In this document: piece by piece, positions 1-11,360 of the stretch
Layout: each line of letters opens with the position of its first letter
How positions within the stretch are numbered: the stretch's first letter is position 1
Source: Neoconidiobolus thromboides FSU 785
Lineage: Eukaryota; Entomophthoromycota; Entomophthoromycetes; Entomophthorales; Neoconidiobolaceae
Direction: 5' to 3'
NCBI GenBank assembly: GCA_025603075.1
Contig: MU626270.1
Coordinates: 124,001 to 188,000 of the forward strand
Length of the DNA: 64,000 nt
The notes under the pieces: model-generated
What the model saw: only the letters and a program-made list of their open reading frames with translations
Told to the model about the DNA's origin: nothing
Database searches by the model: none
Program-made: the position numbers and the translations under genes

Positions 1-785
1 AAATAATTTATTATCAACGATAAGCTTTCTCGTTTCAAGAATATAATTTTATTTTTATTAATGATTAAGGAGCTAAGAATAATGCAAAAAATAGCGCATT
101 ATAATTTGATTTTATATGAAATTGTATATTTTACGATAATATTCTTTAAGTAAAAAAGTTCTTATGTTAAAATAGCCGCTTTAACCATATTTATTAGGTT
201 TAAGCTCATGAGTAACAAGGTTAGAGAAGCAGAAATATTGCTATTTTCAAAGCTACAAATTTGCAAAATGACCATTTTAGCTTAATACAGGATAAAGAAG
301 AATAAGACATCTGAGTATTTATTATATATACCAAATAATAACTTTACATATAAAAATATAATATTGGATTTTTAAATAACTTGTTTTTTTGATAAGGAAA
401 GAATGGCAAGAGTATAGAATTACAACATAAAATATTTTTACCACAAAGTTTTTTTAAACATTATAACCAGTAACTTTTGTCATTTTTTAATCAAAGCACA
501 AGTTATTTATGGGAAAACCTAGTAAAAATATGGTATAATCTATCCACCTTTCCTTACGCAACTTATTTCCCCAATTTTTTTAGCTTACTTTCATAGGTGA
601 AGTTTAAGATTTAAAAATTATTTTAATAATATGCGATTACTTTTATTCTTTTTGACCAAATCTAAAAATAGGCCATTTGTTAAACAGTCAAATTTACCAA
701 AAAATTTTACTCTATTGTTATGCTCAATATTGAATTGAATCATTAAATTGATAAATAAATAGCGTTTAATTTAACTTTTTATTTT
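1..785. other. Intergenic, no gene seen
   Basis: This AT-rich stretch lies upstream of the zinc-cluster gene. I see no open frame with coding character and no repeat. It probably holds that gene's promoter. Confidence 0.5.
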
Positions 786-2459
786 ATGGTGTCATTGCCC
801 TTAATCCTTCAAAACAATCGTACTGATACTAAAAAATTATCCCATAAACGATGTGACCGATGTTATGACAAACATATTAAATGTAGTCGTCAATTACCCT
901 CATGTAAACAGTGTTTAGAACTACCAAATCAAGTTTGTAAATATGAAAGAGAATTTATAAAAAAAGGAAATCGTCCAAAAGTGTATAATAATTCCATTTC
1001 AGTCATCGATTTAAGGACTGAAGGTAAACCTAGATCTAAAGCAAAAAGCATCATTAATCAGAGCGAAATGATCAATTATAATTTAAATTACTGCAATAAT
1101 GTCGCCATTGATATTACTAGTAATATTACTCGAAGAGCTGCTCTAGTGAATTTAATGACTGTTTTACAGTATCCTTCATTATTTAAGCCAACTAGAGAGT
1201 TACACCTTTTAATGTATTTATCCACAAAATTAGGTATGCTTTTAAAAGTTAAAGCAGTTAAGCCAAAGCCAAGCGAACAACCTGCTGGGAGTATTTTAGA
1301 TATCAATGACCTTATACAAAATGCAATTGGGAAATTTTTTACACATATCAATCTTCATCTTTCTTTATTTACTAAAAACAGTTTTAGAAAGTTACCAAGG
1401 TCTAAACTATTAAAGATGACGATTATAGCAGCTGGATTACAATGGATACCTAAAGGCGATCCGTTAAGAGATAACCTTTATAGCTATTTTGAATACCAAA
1501 TATCAGAGTGTTTAAAGCCAAGTAAAATTGTTTTCAGTTTAGATACGTTTCAGGCACTTTTAATCCTCTTTTATGGGCTTTTTGATGTGTTGTGGGTACA
1601 GAGAAGAGCCTCAATACTATTTAAAATGGCTTTAAGAATATCTCATATCATAGGCTTACCATATCCTGGAAAATTCAGTCACCGACTTTTCGTTGAGAGA
1701 AGAAACGCATATAATGCTTTATTACATATTATTGCATTTTCAAACCTTTTATTAATCCCAATAAATATTCACCCTCCAACTCATACTAGAATGATATTTT
1801 ATAAAAGTAAAGGTCAATGTAGTGATACCTTTTCTCAACTCATCAATTATTCGATCTCTATGTTTAATCCAGTCATCAATGAAGTACTGTCACTTAAGTT
1901 AAAGTGCTCTGAGTCATATGAAGAGGGGTTTAGCACTGAGTTAGGGATACGTCAAATGGCAGGAAGGATAAATAGTACCGCTTATTTTTTAACACAACGA
2001 ATCATGAAAGTTTGCGCCAATTTGCCTGAAAAGATGCGAAGTAAAGGGTCTTTAATAATATATGGTATTAATGAAATGAAATATTTCCTTTTATTTTTTA
2101 TCAATACATACCAATTTTATAACCCACTTTTACCAGAGTCAGCACAGAAGCCCAATATAAGGCCAGCAACTGACGCTCAAATCGAGCATATGATGGAACT
2201 TTGTGCCCAATGTCTTGAAAATGGAGTTAAGATAGAATCTGAATATACCAATTATATTATAGTGTCGATGTTTAATCAATGCTTTACATTTATGGTACGT
2301 TATTATAAGCCAAAATTGCATTCGGCTAAGTTTCAAGCTTTAATTGATGCTTGTCAAGTTTACTTTGATTCTTTACAAAATTCCCCTTTTAGAAATATTA
2401 TTAATATCAATCGGGTGCTTTTGAACGAGTTGAAGAGTTATGAACCAAATTATCGATAA
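786..2459 (+). CDS. Zn2Cys6 (zinc-cluster) transcription factor
   Basis: This is an intronless 557-residue protein. A fungal Zn(2)Cys(6) binuclear cluster lies at residues 23-51 with spacing CX2CX6CX6CX2CX7C (C23, C26, C33, C40, C43, C51). In this family the cluster binds two zinc ions and contacts DNA half-sites in the nucleus. The basic segment just after it fits the usual linker. The remaining ~450 residues are helical and hydrophobic, like the middle homology region of such regulators, but I cannot assign a ligand or target. The first ATG of the frame puts the cluster near the N-terminus, as is normal. It converges on the SUMO E1 gene, and no metabolic cluster lies beside it to suggest a regulon. 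Confidence 0.9.
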   Translation: MVSLPLILQNNRTDTKKLSHKRCDRCYDKHIKCSRQLPSCKQCLELPNQVCKYEREFIKKGNRPKVYNNSISVIDLRTEGKPRSKAKSIINQSEMINYNLNYCNNVAIDITSNITRRAALVNLMTVLQYPSLFKPTRELHLLMYLSTKLGMLLKVKAVKPKPSEQPAGSILDINDLIQNAIGKFFTHINLHLSLFTKNSFRKLPRSKLLKMTIIAAGLQWIPKGDPLRDNLYSYFEYQISECLKPSKIVFSLDTFQALLILFYGLFDVLWVQRRASILFKMALRISHIIGLPYPGKFSHRLFVERRNAYNALLHIIAFSNLLLIPINIHPPTHTRMIFYKSKGQCSDTFSQLINYSISMFNPVINEVLSLKLKCSESYEEGFSTELGIRQMAGRINSTAYFLTQRIMKVCANLPEKMRSKGSLIIYGINEMKYFLLFFINTYQFYNPLLPESAQKPNIRPATDAQIEHMMELCAQCLENGVKIESEYTNYIIVSMFNQCFTFMVRYYKPKLHSAKFQALIDACQVYFDSLQNSPFRNIININRVLLNELKSYEPNYR

Positions 2460-2744
2460 TGTAATATTATTTGTGTAACATGTAAGTTTTTGATTTTGAT
2501 ATAAATAAATATATAGTTTAAAAAGGTAATTAGTATCAAGTCTATTTTATTTTTAGTTTCTTTATTATATAACATAAAATAAATCAGAATTTTTAAATAT
2601 AAGTGTAAATATATAAATTTACATAATTGATATTATATAACCCATAGAATTATTGATTAAACCAGACTATTCAGAGCTAAAGATATTTTATTTATATTCC
2701 CCAAATGAATAACGAATCAGCTTATGTACTCTATCAATATGAAA

Positions 2745-5031
2745 TTATAGCATAATAAGATCATCATCAGAATCAACACTTAGATTTTTAAGTTCTGAAT
2801 TTACGCGTTTATGAGATGGACTTGCAGAACTTTCTCTTTCCCTCTTAGTTGCCTTATCCACTATTACAAGTTTATCAAAATCTTCATCTTTTACAACTAA
2901 TTTTCTTCGCATCTTTCCATTTTTCGATTTATCGATATATAAATGTAATGGTTTTAAATATTCTATATCAAAATTAATTGTCACTTGAGATCTATAATTA
3001 ACATTTAAAGAAGACAATGTAGCTTCTAAATTTTCTTCCAAGTCAAAATCGTATAAAATTCTATTGAATAAAATAACTATGAAGCAATTTAAAATTATAT
3101 ATGTATGGATTACCTTGACCCTTCTACTACTGATAAATTTTCTTTAACTTCATCCCAATCTATTTCGAGAAAAATTTCTACATTGCTCCTCTCTAGTGCT
3201 TTTTGAACTCCGTTAAGGGATTCAGTAATTATATCGTTTATAGTGTTTTTGGATAAATCAAACGAGACACAAAATACATCACTAGAACAAATAGCACAAT
3301 CCAGCTTAGGCGGAGCTAAACATTCAGTATAAAGTAATCTTGGGCGATTACTTCCATAAACTAAAAATGTCTTTCAAAGTTAGATAAAACATTAAAAGTA
3401 CAATTAAACTTTTACCGTTTTGCACTGTTCAATTTGAGATCTTAGTATCTTAAATGAGCTGGTGATCATAACACCTGCTATAATTGCATTGGTTGTAGCA
3501 ATAGCAGGAATGATATTACCAGCCATAGCTAATAAGGTTAATATATTTAAAGTTTATCAAATTAAATATATTTTACCTTTAACCTCAAAAATGCTTTTAG
3601 TTTGGATATTAAAAATATGAGCTCTTAGATTTGAAGCTCCAGTTACAAATTTCAACATTTCATCATCATCTTTATCAAATGACATTGAGGCGCTGGAGTT
3701 GCTTTCTTTCATACTTTGGATACGAGTTGCTAAAGCCCGAGCACTTAAAAATAATTATAGAATTAAGTTTCTAAGATATTTATTTACCTTTCTTTAAATA
3801 ACTTGAAAGATTCTTCAAGCTCTAATTTTTTATTTTCGAATAAAGTGCCATTGCTGGTAATTTCAACAGATGAAGCTTTTTCATCAATAGTTTCATATTT
3901 TAATGGGGTTGGTTTAGTCTTGTTTTTCCATATTTCCTCAAACTGTAAAGTTTTAATAATATCGTCAGTAAACACTTTATTAAACATTAATTTTATAAAG
4001 TCGTCTGTTGCCATTGCATTTTTAATCTCATTTAAGGCTTGTGTTTCTTTTTTCAACTCTTCGATTTCGGTACCTAATAATAACAAATAAATTATTTTAA
4101 TTGGATTGAAACAATATTACGGTTGTCATCATTGATCTCATTATCTAAATTCTCTTCTTCTTCACCAAAAAGCTGACTATAATTGATTAAATAGCCGAAT
4201 AAAGACATACTTATAAAATTTACTTAAATAAATAACTTTTAGCCCAAACGATACAATGGATAGGTAAAGAAGGAGTTAATCTAATAGTACAAACTGGAAA
4301 TGTTTTTGGTGTTTCTTTTGGTACACATTCAAAACACTCGGTAACATTCTACTTTGGTTATTAGTTATCGAAGAACATATTTATAATCAAAGTATAATCA
4401 AATAAAATATTTTTTACCTTTTTAATCACAGTTGATTGACCAAAGTATCCAGCTGTACCAGACTCTATAAGAGGTGTATCAGATAGTAAACACATTCTAT
4501 TAACATATCGTCGAGCCTCTTTTTTTAAAATTAATATTTACTTCTCTAGATGTTTTTAGCAAAAAGTTACCCAAGTTATCTAAAGCATTAAAAACTATAT
4601 TAAAAGTTTTGAACCAATTTAAATCAAACTTTTCATCCATAATATTAGCATGATGTGGTACTATTTTTACATTGGCATTGAACTCTTGAGCTGCTTTAGC
4701 AGCAACCTAATTTGTTGTTAAAAAAGTTAAAATCCTAAATATAAACTGTATTACTAAAGCTTTTGACTGTTTCACATGCTTTTTTTGAAACAAAAATTGT
4801 CTATTTAAATTAGAATAATCAATAGTATCAAGATCCACCTATATTTTTTGAACATTAGTTTTACGGCATTATAATGTATTGTTTATTTACCACTTCAATA
4901 TATGGAAAATTCATTAATACTAAATTTTTAATCACTTCACATCCTATCCCTCCTGCTCCCACTAATAGTACTTTACTGTTTTGTATGCTTTTTATGATAC
5001 CTGCTGGTGCTTCTTGTGCTCCTCTTGTCAT
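2745..5031 (-). CDS. UBA2: SUMO-activating enzyme subunit 2 (UBA2, E1 catalytic subunit)
   Basis: This multi-exon gene (about eight short introns, roughly 600 residues) encodes the catalytic half of the nuclear SUMO E1. The E1 adenylates SUMO and passes it to Ubc9. The first exon begins [11 protein letters not shown] and carries the nucleotide-binding motif [11 protein letters not shown]. The next has the adenylation signature [18 protein letters not shown]. The segment [19 protein letters not shown] contains the catalytic-cysteine motif CTIR.TP. The last exon has a ubiquitin-fold-like region and a basic tail ending in SDDDLIML. The start at 5031 places the Rossmann motif where UBA2 proteins have it. 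The paralogues UBA1 and AOS1 are less likely because of the CTIR.TP and PIHCIVWAK matches. Exact exon ends were not all resolved. Confidence 0.9.
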
Positions 5032-5331
5032 TATAATTAAAAGTTGAAAATATTTTTTGCTTTTTTTTTAAATTCTGATTTTTTTCGCTTGGGGCGACTT
5101 CATTCTTTTGTATTTAGCAACCCTATTTTTAAAAGAATTTATTCTATATAAGACTAAGGCTTGGCAAGAACATGTATCTAAAAAATTCAAAACGCTATGT
5201 ATTGAATCTAATGAAAACACATCAACTATCAAATATGTTAAGTCAGACAAAAGCTGTTTAAGTGATAATATTCAAAATTGATTTAAAATTTTATTAATAA
5301 AAGCCTCAAAAAAGAGTAATAAAACACTAGA

Positions 5332-6064
5332 CTATAAATCTTCAGGAACTTCAATAGTACTTTTATCCTAACAAAATTATATAAAATGAAAAAATGAAAA
5401 AATAAACTTACTTCTACAGGCCTTGATTTAAAGATGAACCCTAAAGAAATAAACAATTAAAAATAAGGTTAAAAATCAAATCAATTTACACAATGATTTA
5501 TGTGGACTATATCTACTATTATCTTTAATTTGTAGTTGTATGACATCATTTTCTCGAAGCAACTGGTAACCCTTTTTACTCAGTTTTTTACCGTTTAACA
5601 GCACTCCATTACTACTATAAAAAAGTCAACAGAAATTCAAAGCAAAATATCTAACATCCTTTACCTTTGATCTCTGATAAAAGCTGAAAAATTGTGTCCT
5701 TCTCTTTTAGTATGTTCGTTTTTGAATGCAGCTATTTTAAAGTGGTGGCCACTGATCATTTCATCATTAAAGCTAAAAATACCTTTGTTAAAATTCTAAC
5801 AAATTTTGATAAAAGCTGAAAATACATATAATCGTTATTTCCTGATCTTCCAAAAGTTACTTTTTTAGTTGGAAACGATAATATCATATCATCTACTGAA
5901 TTACATAGAGTATACAAGCATCCCCAAACTAAGAAACTAGTATCAAGTTGAATTTTACGTACATTAGGTGTTCTATTCTCTCTATATAAAATATGCGGTA
6001 GCTTATCCATATTTACAGTTGATTCTGCTGATATGGTACTAGAATAACCTGCTAAACTAGCCAT
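5332..6064 (-). CDS. FHA-only protein, resembles the N-terminal domain of Chk2/Rad53 kinases
   Basis: About 195 residues in several exons. After a Ser/Thr-rich start there is WGCLYTL, then an FHA domain: FGRSGNNDYIF, ISGHHFKI, RDQSSNGVLLNGKKL and LRENDVIQL, joined across introns. FHA domains bind phosphothreonine peptides; the Arg of FGR, the Ser of ISGHH and the Asn of SSNG are the expected contact positions. The layout (WG.LY... then FGR) resembles the start of Chk2/Rad53/Cds1 checkpoint kinases, but the frame ends in VPEDL shortly after the FHA domain and no kinase domain follows. It could be a free-standing adaptor or a truncated paralogue. It diverges from TRM7 across 154 bp. Confidence 0.75.
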
Positions 6065-6218
6065 TATTTATAGTAAAAGGAGAATACTTTAAGTTAACAA
6101 AATTTGTTTTCGACACAAAATTATCCCCTTGAATAAAGAGTTGGTTTTATTGGTTGTCTATCAATCAACGGAATTCAAATAATTTACTAAAATATTCGAA
6201 TTTCGTATTTTTTATTAA
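6065..6218. promoter_or_regulatory. Compact bidirectional promoter with CCAAT box
   Basis: The start codons of the FHA gene (minus) and TRM7 (plus) are only 154 bp apart. The spacer contains ATTGG at 6149-6153, a reversed CCAAT box, and no clear TATA box. Shared promoter function is inferred from position. Confidence 0.4.
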
Positions 6219-7471
6219 ATGGGTAAAACAAGTAAAGATAAAAGAGATATATTTTATAGATTAGCAAAAGAGAAGGGATATAGAGCTAGATCTGCTTTTA
6301 AACTGCTACAAATAGATGAGGAATTTGATATTATTAAAGGTAACGAAACAACAAATTTGGTCACTCAAATAACTAAAAAATTAAAAGATTCCAAAAGAGT
6401 AGTCGATTTATGTGCAGCACCAGGTTCATGGTGTCAAGTATTAACTAAAAAGATGAGGTGAGCTATATGATATAGTTTTGAACAATAGTAATTAAACAAC
6501 TAGTGGAACAGAGGATAAAGAAGCATTCCCAATTATTGCTGTAGATTTACAAGCTATGGTAATAAAAGTTTGATTTAATTATATAATTTACTAATACAAC
6601 CAGGCGCCTTTACCAAATGTACTTGAAATTCAAGGAGATATTACTGAATTGCAAACAGCCACTTTAATATTAGACAAATTTAAAGGGCAAAGAGCTGATT
6701 TAGTTGTATGCGATGGCGCACCAGATGGTAAGAAATATTCAATTTATCTTACAATTAATTAATCTTATAGTTTTTAATTTACATGATATGGACGAATATA
6801 TTCAAGCACAATTAGTCTTAGCAGTAAATTTTTTAACCCTCTTTATACGATCAAATTGATAACATTAAGGCCTTAAATATTACAATACATATACTAAGAG
6901 ATGGTGGTAGCTTTATTGCTAAAGTGTTTAGAGGCAAAAACTTCCCATTGTTATGTAAGAAGCTTAAAATTTTCTTTTCCGATGTTACACTTTGTAAGCC
7001 TAGAGCATCAAGAAATTCAAGTATTGGTATGTTTATTAGCCTATAACATTTTCATTAATTTAATAACAATTATATATCTTATTAGAAGGATTTGTTTTAT
7101 GCAGTGGTTTTAAAATACCAAAAGATTATTGTCCTACTATGCAATTACCTTTGTTGGATGAGTGTTATGGTATTTTTTAAGTTTATCGTTTAGTTTATAT
7201 TGTTAAATATTATTTTTAGATGAAATAAACAATATGGCAGGTGAAAACGTTGTCACAATACCATTTGTGGCATGTGGAGATAGAGACGGATTTGATTCAG
7301 ATAGGACCTATCCACTACCAGTAAGTATTAAATCAATTTCCTTAAACATTTTTTGATTTTTTATAGGAAAATGGCAGCAACTACCAACCTTTAGATCCTC
7401 AACAAAAACCTATAGAACCCCCTTATAAAACCTTTCTAGAACTTAAAAGAAATAATTTTTTTAAACAATAA
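6219..7471 (+). CDS. TRM7: tRNA (cytidine-32/guanosine-34) 2'-O-methyltransferase Trm7
   Basis: This FtsJ-family SAM-dependent methyltransferase, about 290 residues over seven exons, methylates the ribose at positions 32 and 34 of the tRNA anticodon loop in the cytoplasm. The N-terminus [20 protein letters not shown] and [11 protein letters not shown] are typical. The SAM motif is [14 protein letters not shown]. The K-D-K-E catalytic tetrad can be traced: Lys in RSAFKLL, Asp in VCDGAPD, Lys in AKVFRG and Glu after [22 protein letters not shown] is diagnostic of the Trm7/FTSJ1 branch rather than Spb1 or Mrm2. The C-terminus [14 protein letters not shown] matches the family end. The first intron opens with GTGAGC at 6458. 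It converges on the ankyrin gene, 62 bp away. Confidence 0.95.
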
Positions 7472-7510
7472 ATTTACAATCTAAATAATTTTATTTTTGA
7501 TATATATAAG

Positions 7511-7534
7511 ATTATTATTATTATTATTATTATT
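7511..7534. repeat. ATT trinucleotide run
   Basis: A run of about eight ATT/TTA units lies between the convergent TRM7 and ankyrin genes and reaches the ankyrin stop codon. It is a simple microsatellite. Confidence 0.8.
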
Positions 7535-8469
7535 TAAGCAGGTAGTTTGAACTCTACAGGTTCTGTTAATTTTTCCTTTGAGTCAACATCAAGTTGTATT
7601 ATTTCAGAAATAGGAGATAAAGAGGGAGAAGAAGATAATGGAGAGGAAATTGGATCGAATACTTTATCTAACAAAAGACGAACAATTTGATAATGGCCAT
7701 TTTCCATAGCTAAATAAAGGGGTTTAAATTTTGGATTAAAGTCTAACTTGAAATTAAACTGTTGGTATTTTTCTAATACAATTAATACAATATTGTAGTG
7801 TCCCTCTTTACAAGCATTAAATAACAAATGGTCAAAAATTGTTTTATCAATACACTCCTTATTATTAATTGGTGTTAATAATAATAAATTCATCATCTCT
7901 AAATCCCCTTCTTTAACAGCAAGCGTTAACGGGTGCTGGAACTGCTCTGGATTTAATTTTGGCAATAGTATTCCATTGGAAATAAGATACTGTACAATTT
8001 CTAAATTTCTTTGGTCTACAGCTACTCTCAAAGCTAATCCATTAAATAAGTTCAAGTCTGCTCCACGAGATTTTAAAAGGATAACTATACCAAGGTCATT
8101 TAAATAACAAGCTTTAGCTAACAAAGTCATAGGTCCCACCTTTTTCATTGTTTTGACTTCGCTTTGGTCCCATTCTTTATAACTAGAGTTGATTAAATAT
8201 TGTTTACTATTTAAATTTTTCAACAAAAAGTCAATAGTTTGGTAATTTTTATCGCTTATCGACTTAAATAATAAATCTAGTAATAGTAAATCTTCAGGTT
8301 CGTTGATGTTCTTGTTATTGGTATTTAGGTTGACTAACCCCATCTTTTTATTTGGTAAAGATGTTAGTACTAAAGAATTACTACGTGGTCTTTGGAACCC
8401 ACGTTCCCTCTCATAACTTTTCTTTTTGCTCATCGATACATCCCTTGGGCCAATGTCTAAGCTAGTCAT
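7534..8469 (-). CDS. Ankyrin-repeat protein
   Basis: Single-exon protein of 311 residues. After a basic, Ser-rich N-terminus of ~60 residues there are about five ankyrin-type helical hairpins. Recognisable pieces are GPMTLLAKACYLNDLGIVI, LRVAVDQRNLEIVQYLISNG, PLTLAVKEGDLEMMNLLL, LLFNACKEGHYNIVLIVLE and PLYLAMENGHYQIVRLLLDK. The tail is Ser/Pro-rich. Ankyrin repeats are protein-binding scaffolds; nothing in the sequence identifies the partner or a catalytic domain, and I see no signal peptide or membrane segment. The function is unassigned. Confidence 0.8.
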   Translation of the reverse strand: MTSLDIGPRDVSMSKKKSYERERGFQRPRSNSLVLTSLPNKKMGLVNLNTNNKNINEPEDLLLLDLLFKSISDKNYQTIDFLLKNLNSKQYLINSSYKEWDQSEVKTMKKVGPMTLLAKACYLNDLGIVILLKSRGADLNLFNGLALRVAVDQRNLEIVQYLISNGILLPKLNPEQFQHPLTLAVKEGDLEMMNLLLLTPINNKECIDKTIFDHLLFNACKEGHYNIVLIVLEKYQQFNFKLDFNPKFKPLYLAMENGHYQIVRLLLDKVFDPISSPLSSSPSLSPISEIIQLDVDSKEKLTEPVEFKLPA

Positions 8470-8970
8470 TATTTATTTAATAGTTTATTTTTATTTCGTT
8501 TAATAGTTCTTATTTTATAATCTTTTTTTGATCCTTGGACCCCCCATCCTTTATTATTTAAAAGAGTTTTTTTAACTTTGTTTGTTTAATTAGTATTCTA
8601 ATAATTGTTTTTACTTTAGTCAAACAATTATTCACACAGCCCCTTTGAAAATTAAACTTGGATTTTTAGTCATTAGATTGCTTAAAAGTGTTTCAAACTA
8701 AAATTTATTTAACATATAAAACATTCTTTATCAATAAAGTAAAATTGAAATATAATTTTTAACTATTAAACTAAGTTAAAAATTATATTTGACCTATTTA
8801 CTATTGGTTTGACATAACATAGTATGATAGTTGATAATAAATTATAAATACAAAAATTTATTATAAAATGAAAAGCTAAACAAACCTAAACTTAATAAAG
8901 ATAAGTAAAACACAAAAATAAAAAGCGATTTTAAGTATAATTAAGTAATAAGTGCTTATGAGACATCAAG
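8470..8970. other. Intergenic, no gene seen
   Basis: About 500 bp upstream of the ankyrin gene and downstream of the FHA gene. It is AT-rich with no coding signal and probably contains the ankyrin promoter. Confidence 0.5.
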
Positions 8971-10304
8971 TTAACTTTTACGGCTCTTAGTTTGGTGATA
9001 TTTAGGAAGTTTAGGTGGTGGCTTAAAATAGTATTGTTTAGAAGATAATGTGCAGCCTCTAGGTTTACGAATTAAAGTACCAATTTCTATTCTACGATTT
9101 TGATTCCAATCTTTGCTTGGCAAATAATAATAATATGCAGCTTCATCCTTAACATAGGAAGGTATTGGTCCATTATGAGGTACCTCGGTAAACATTGGGA
9201 AAGTGTCTAATCTTTCTTTGAGGAAATCCTGAGTAAAAGTTTCAGGGTATACTCTAGAAAGCTCAGAATGAAGTTGTGATAAAGATACTGGAGTTCGTTT
9301 ATCCATCTCTGCAAAAGTTTGTAATATTAAATCAATCAAAAGCTCATCATCCTTTGTACATGTAGCTTGTGTAATCATTCTCGTATTATTTAGTACGTCA
9401 CCAGTCGATGGTGTCTTTCTGTGCTCTGATTTTTTCATTATTTTTTCTGGATGACTATCTAAACTATCGCTTTTTGAGTGTGTCTTTATAAATACACTCT
9501 TTGGTTCAGATTTGAAAAGTGGTGAACTTTGATATACTCTTTTACGCACTTTCTCTACTGTGTTAACATCATCTATAGGTAAATAGTTTGAAATAGACTT
9601 AAATAATAAATAGATGGATTACCAATAATATCAGTAGCTGGCTTATTTTCAGCTCTATCTTTAAAGGGATTCATAGTAGGGGACATTGCTAAAGCTCGAT
9701 TGGTTTTATTCTTTTGAGGCTGTGATAAAGGAGTAAGAATGCTTTCAGATTCTTTAAATAAACTGGTTTTCACCTCATATTTTTTAACTTCCATTACTTC
9801 TTTACCTACACTTATATTATCACAAGAATCTACAGAAAAATTTCTTTTTACTTTAGTTACAGTAATTAAAGCATCATCCATTACGTTAGAATCTGAAACT
9901 TCAGACTGGGAGGATGGAGAAAATATTGGTAATATTGTTTCTTCAATTTCCATTTTTGGTTCTTTAAACAGTAGCTTTATACCTACACAATCAATCATGC
10001 TTTCATCACTTAATTGAATTATGTCATTCTTCTGATGCATTTTACCATGATACTTTATACCGTTAGCACCCATGACTTTCATTAAAAACTTATTAGTTGT
10101 TTTGTCATAGCGGATGATGCAATGGTTTCTTGAAATCTTTTTGGAATCTTTACTAATTTGATAAGTACACTTTTCGTGTCGGCCAATAAACACTGGATCT
10201 TCAATGGAGCCCTCAATGACGAAAGATGGCTTCGAGCTACTCATATGCTTAAATGGGGCTCTTTTTTCAGAATTTTCCTTTACTTCGATTGATAATTTTG
10301 ACAT
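8971..10304 (-). CDS. FHA-domain nuclear protein with a conserved C-terminal region
   Basis: Two exons, 9623-10304 and 8971-9572, joined over a 50 bp intron (GTAATC...CTATAG) give 427 residues in frame. Residues ~25-115 form an FHA domain: VFIGRHEKCTYQI, ISRNHCIIRYD, GANGIKYHGK and KNDIIQL. The middle is disordered, Ser/Pro-rich, and contains LTPLSQPQKNK. The second exon carries a compact region (ELLIDLILQTFAEM, PVSLSQLHSELSRVYPETF, then an aromatic stretch AAYYYYLPSKDW) that looks like a small helical, possibly winged-helix, fold. The architecture recalls fungal FHA transcription regulators of the Tos4/Plm2 type, but I cannot confirm orthology. Without the join, two unrelated-looking frames would be called. 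Confidence 0.75.
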
Positions 10305-11257
10305 TGCCTAAGGTAAGCAATATTTCTTGATCCAATTTAAAAAAAATAAAAAAATAAAATCATAATCATTAATATTAGTTTTCTAAGTCATCATCCAATA
10401 ATAATACTTAATCGTATTATAAACCAATGATACTAATGAATAGTATTAAGGATTGGGCACATAGCTTTAGTATTCTGCTTTATTCAATTGACTTTCATCA
10501 TCAACTAGGAATAGCCAATTAAATAGAAACATTAAATTTAAATTTTGATCAAACTCAATTTGAAATTGAAAAAAAAACACGCTAAATTCTAGTAAAATTC
10601 CTCTATCGCGTAATAGGAACTTAGCTAGCCAATTAGTTTAGTTTAATAATTCATTGGCTTTAGCTAGTTAAATTATTAATACGATTTAGATGCAATTTGC
10701 AATATATATTCCTATAAATGATAGTATATATGGAGTTTAGCTTCTATAAAAATAGTTTCCTTATATCCATTAAAACCAATCACGAAAGATTCAAGTCAAA
10801 TCAACTATCATTCAATAAAGTTTATTCATTTATTATATTATGCTAACTTCAAGATATAGTTGGATATAGTACTATTAATATATCAAACTTTAAGAAGTGT
10901 TGTTTGAATAGCTCCAATCAATACTTACGATGATTTATAAAAAATATACTTTATTAGCATAAAACTCTTTACTTTATCACTTGAATTATTTAAATAGCTT
11001 ATAAGCTTTTATATTTGTTAATTAATCTTTTATGTAAATCAACTCAACTAATCATTTTTTTAACAGTAATACTTTGACAGTATGGAATTTTTATTTTTAT
11101 CTTTATACTTTGTTAATTCTTCTTATAGTTATAATCAGTTTCGTTTTTTTACAATAAATACACATTGTTTATTATAGTTTTATTATCTATTGTTTTAAAA
11201 GCTTTTTAAAATAAACTGACTATTTTTTGTCTCTTTTATAAAAGCTTATCAACACCA
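10305..11257. other. Gene-poor spacer, start of accessory island
   Basis: No coding region recognised. It contains a short imperfect inverted repeat (10622-10667) described separately. It is unusually long compared with the 50-400 bp spacers on the left. Confidence 0.5.
10622..10667. repeat. Short imperfect inverted repeat
   Basis: TAGCTAGCCAAT pairs with ATTGGCTTTAGCTA, with a two-base bulge and a loop of about 20 bases. A related TTAGCTAGCCAATT sequence occurs near 48147, so it may be a remnant of a repeat family. Confidence 0.35.
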
Positions 11258-11360
11258 TATGGGGATGCTTTTTTGACTTCATTACTTTTTCCATCTTTAA
11301 GCGCTATTTGGGTGGAAAAGTTGTTAATAAAGTTCTTAAATACAAAAATACATCCCCATA
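11258..11360 (-). mobile_element. Family A MITE-like element, copy 1
   Basis: 103 bp element with terminal inverted repeats TATGGGGATG...CATCCCCATA. The interior has an asymmetric left arm and an AGCGCT core, so orientation can be read; this copy is reversed. It carries no ORF. The ends fit a TA target duplication. Confidence 0.75.

Noticed and set aside
5068-5250. 60-codon minus-strand frame between UBA2 and the FHA gene, with a basic tail
   Set aside because: It does not join in frame to either neighbour convincingly and matches nothing known; a small gene cannot be excluded.
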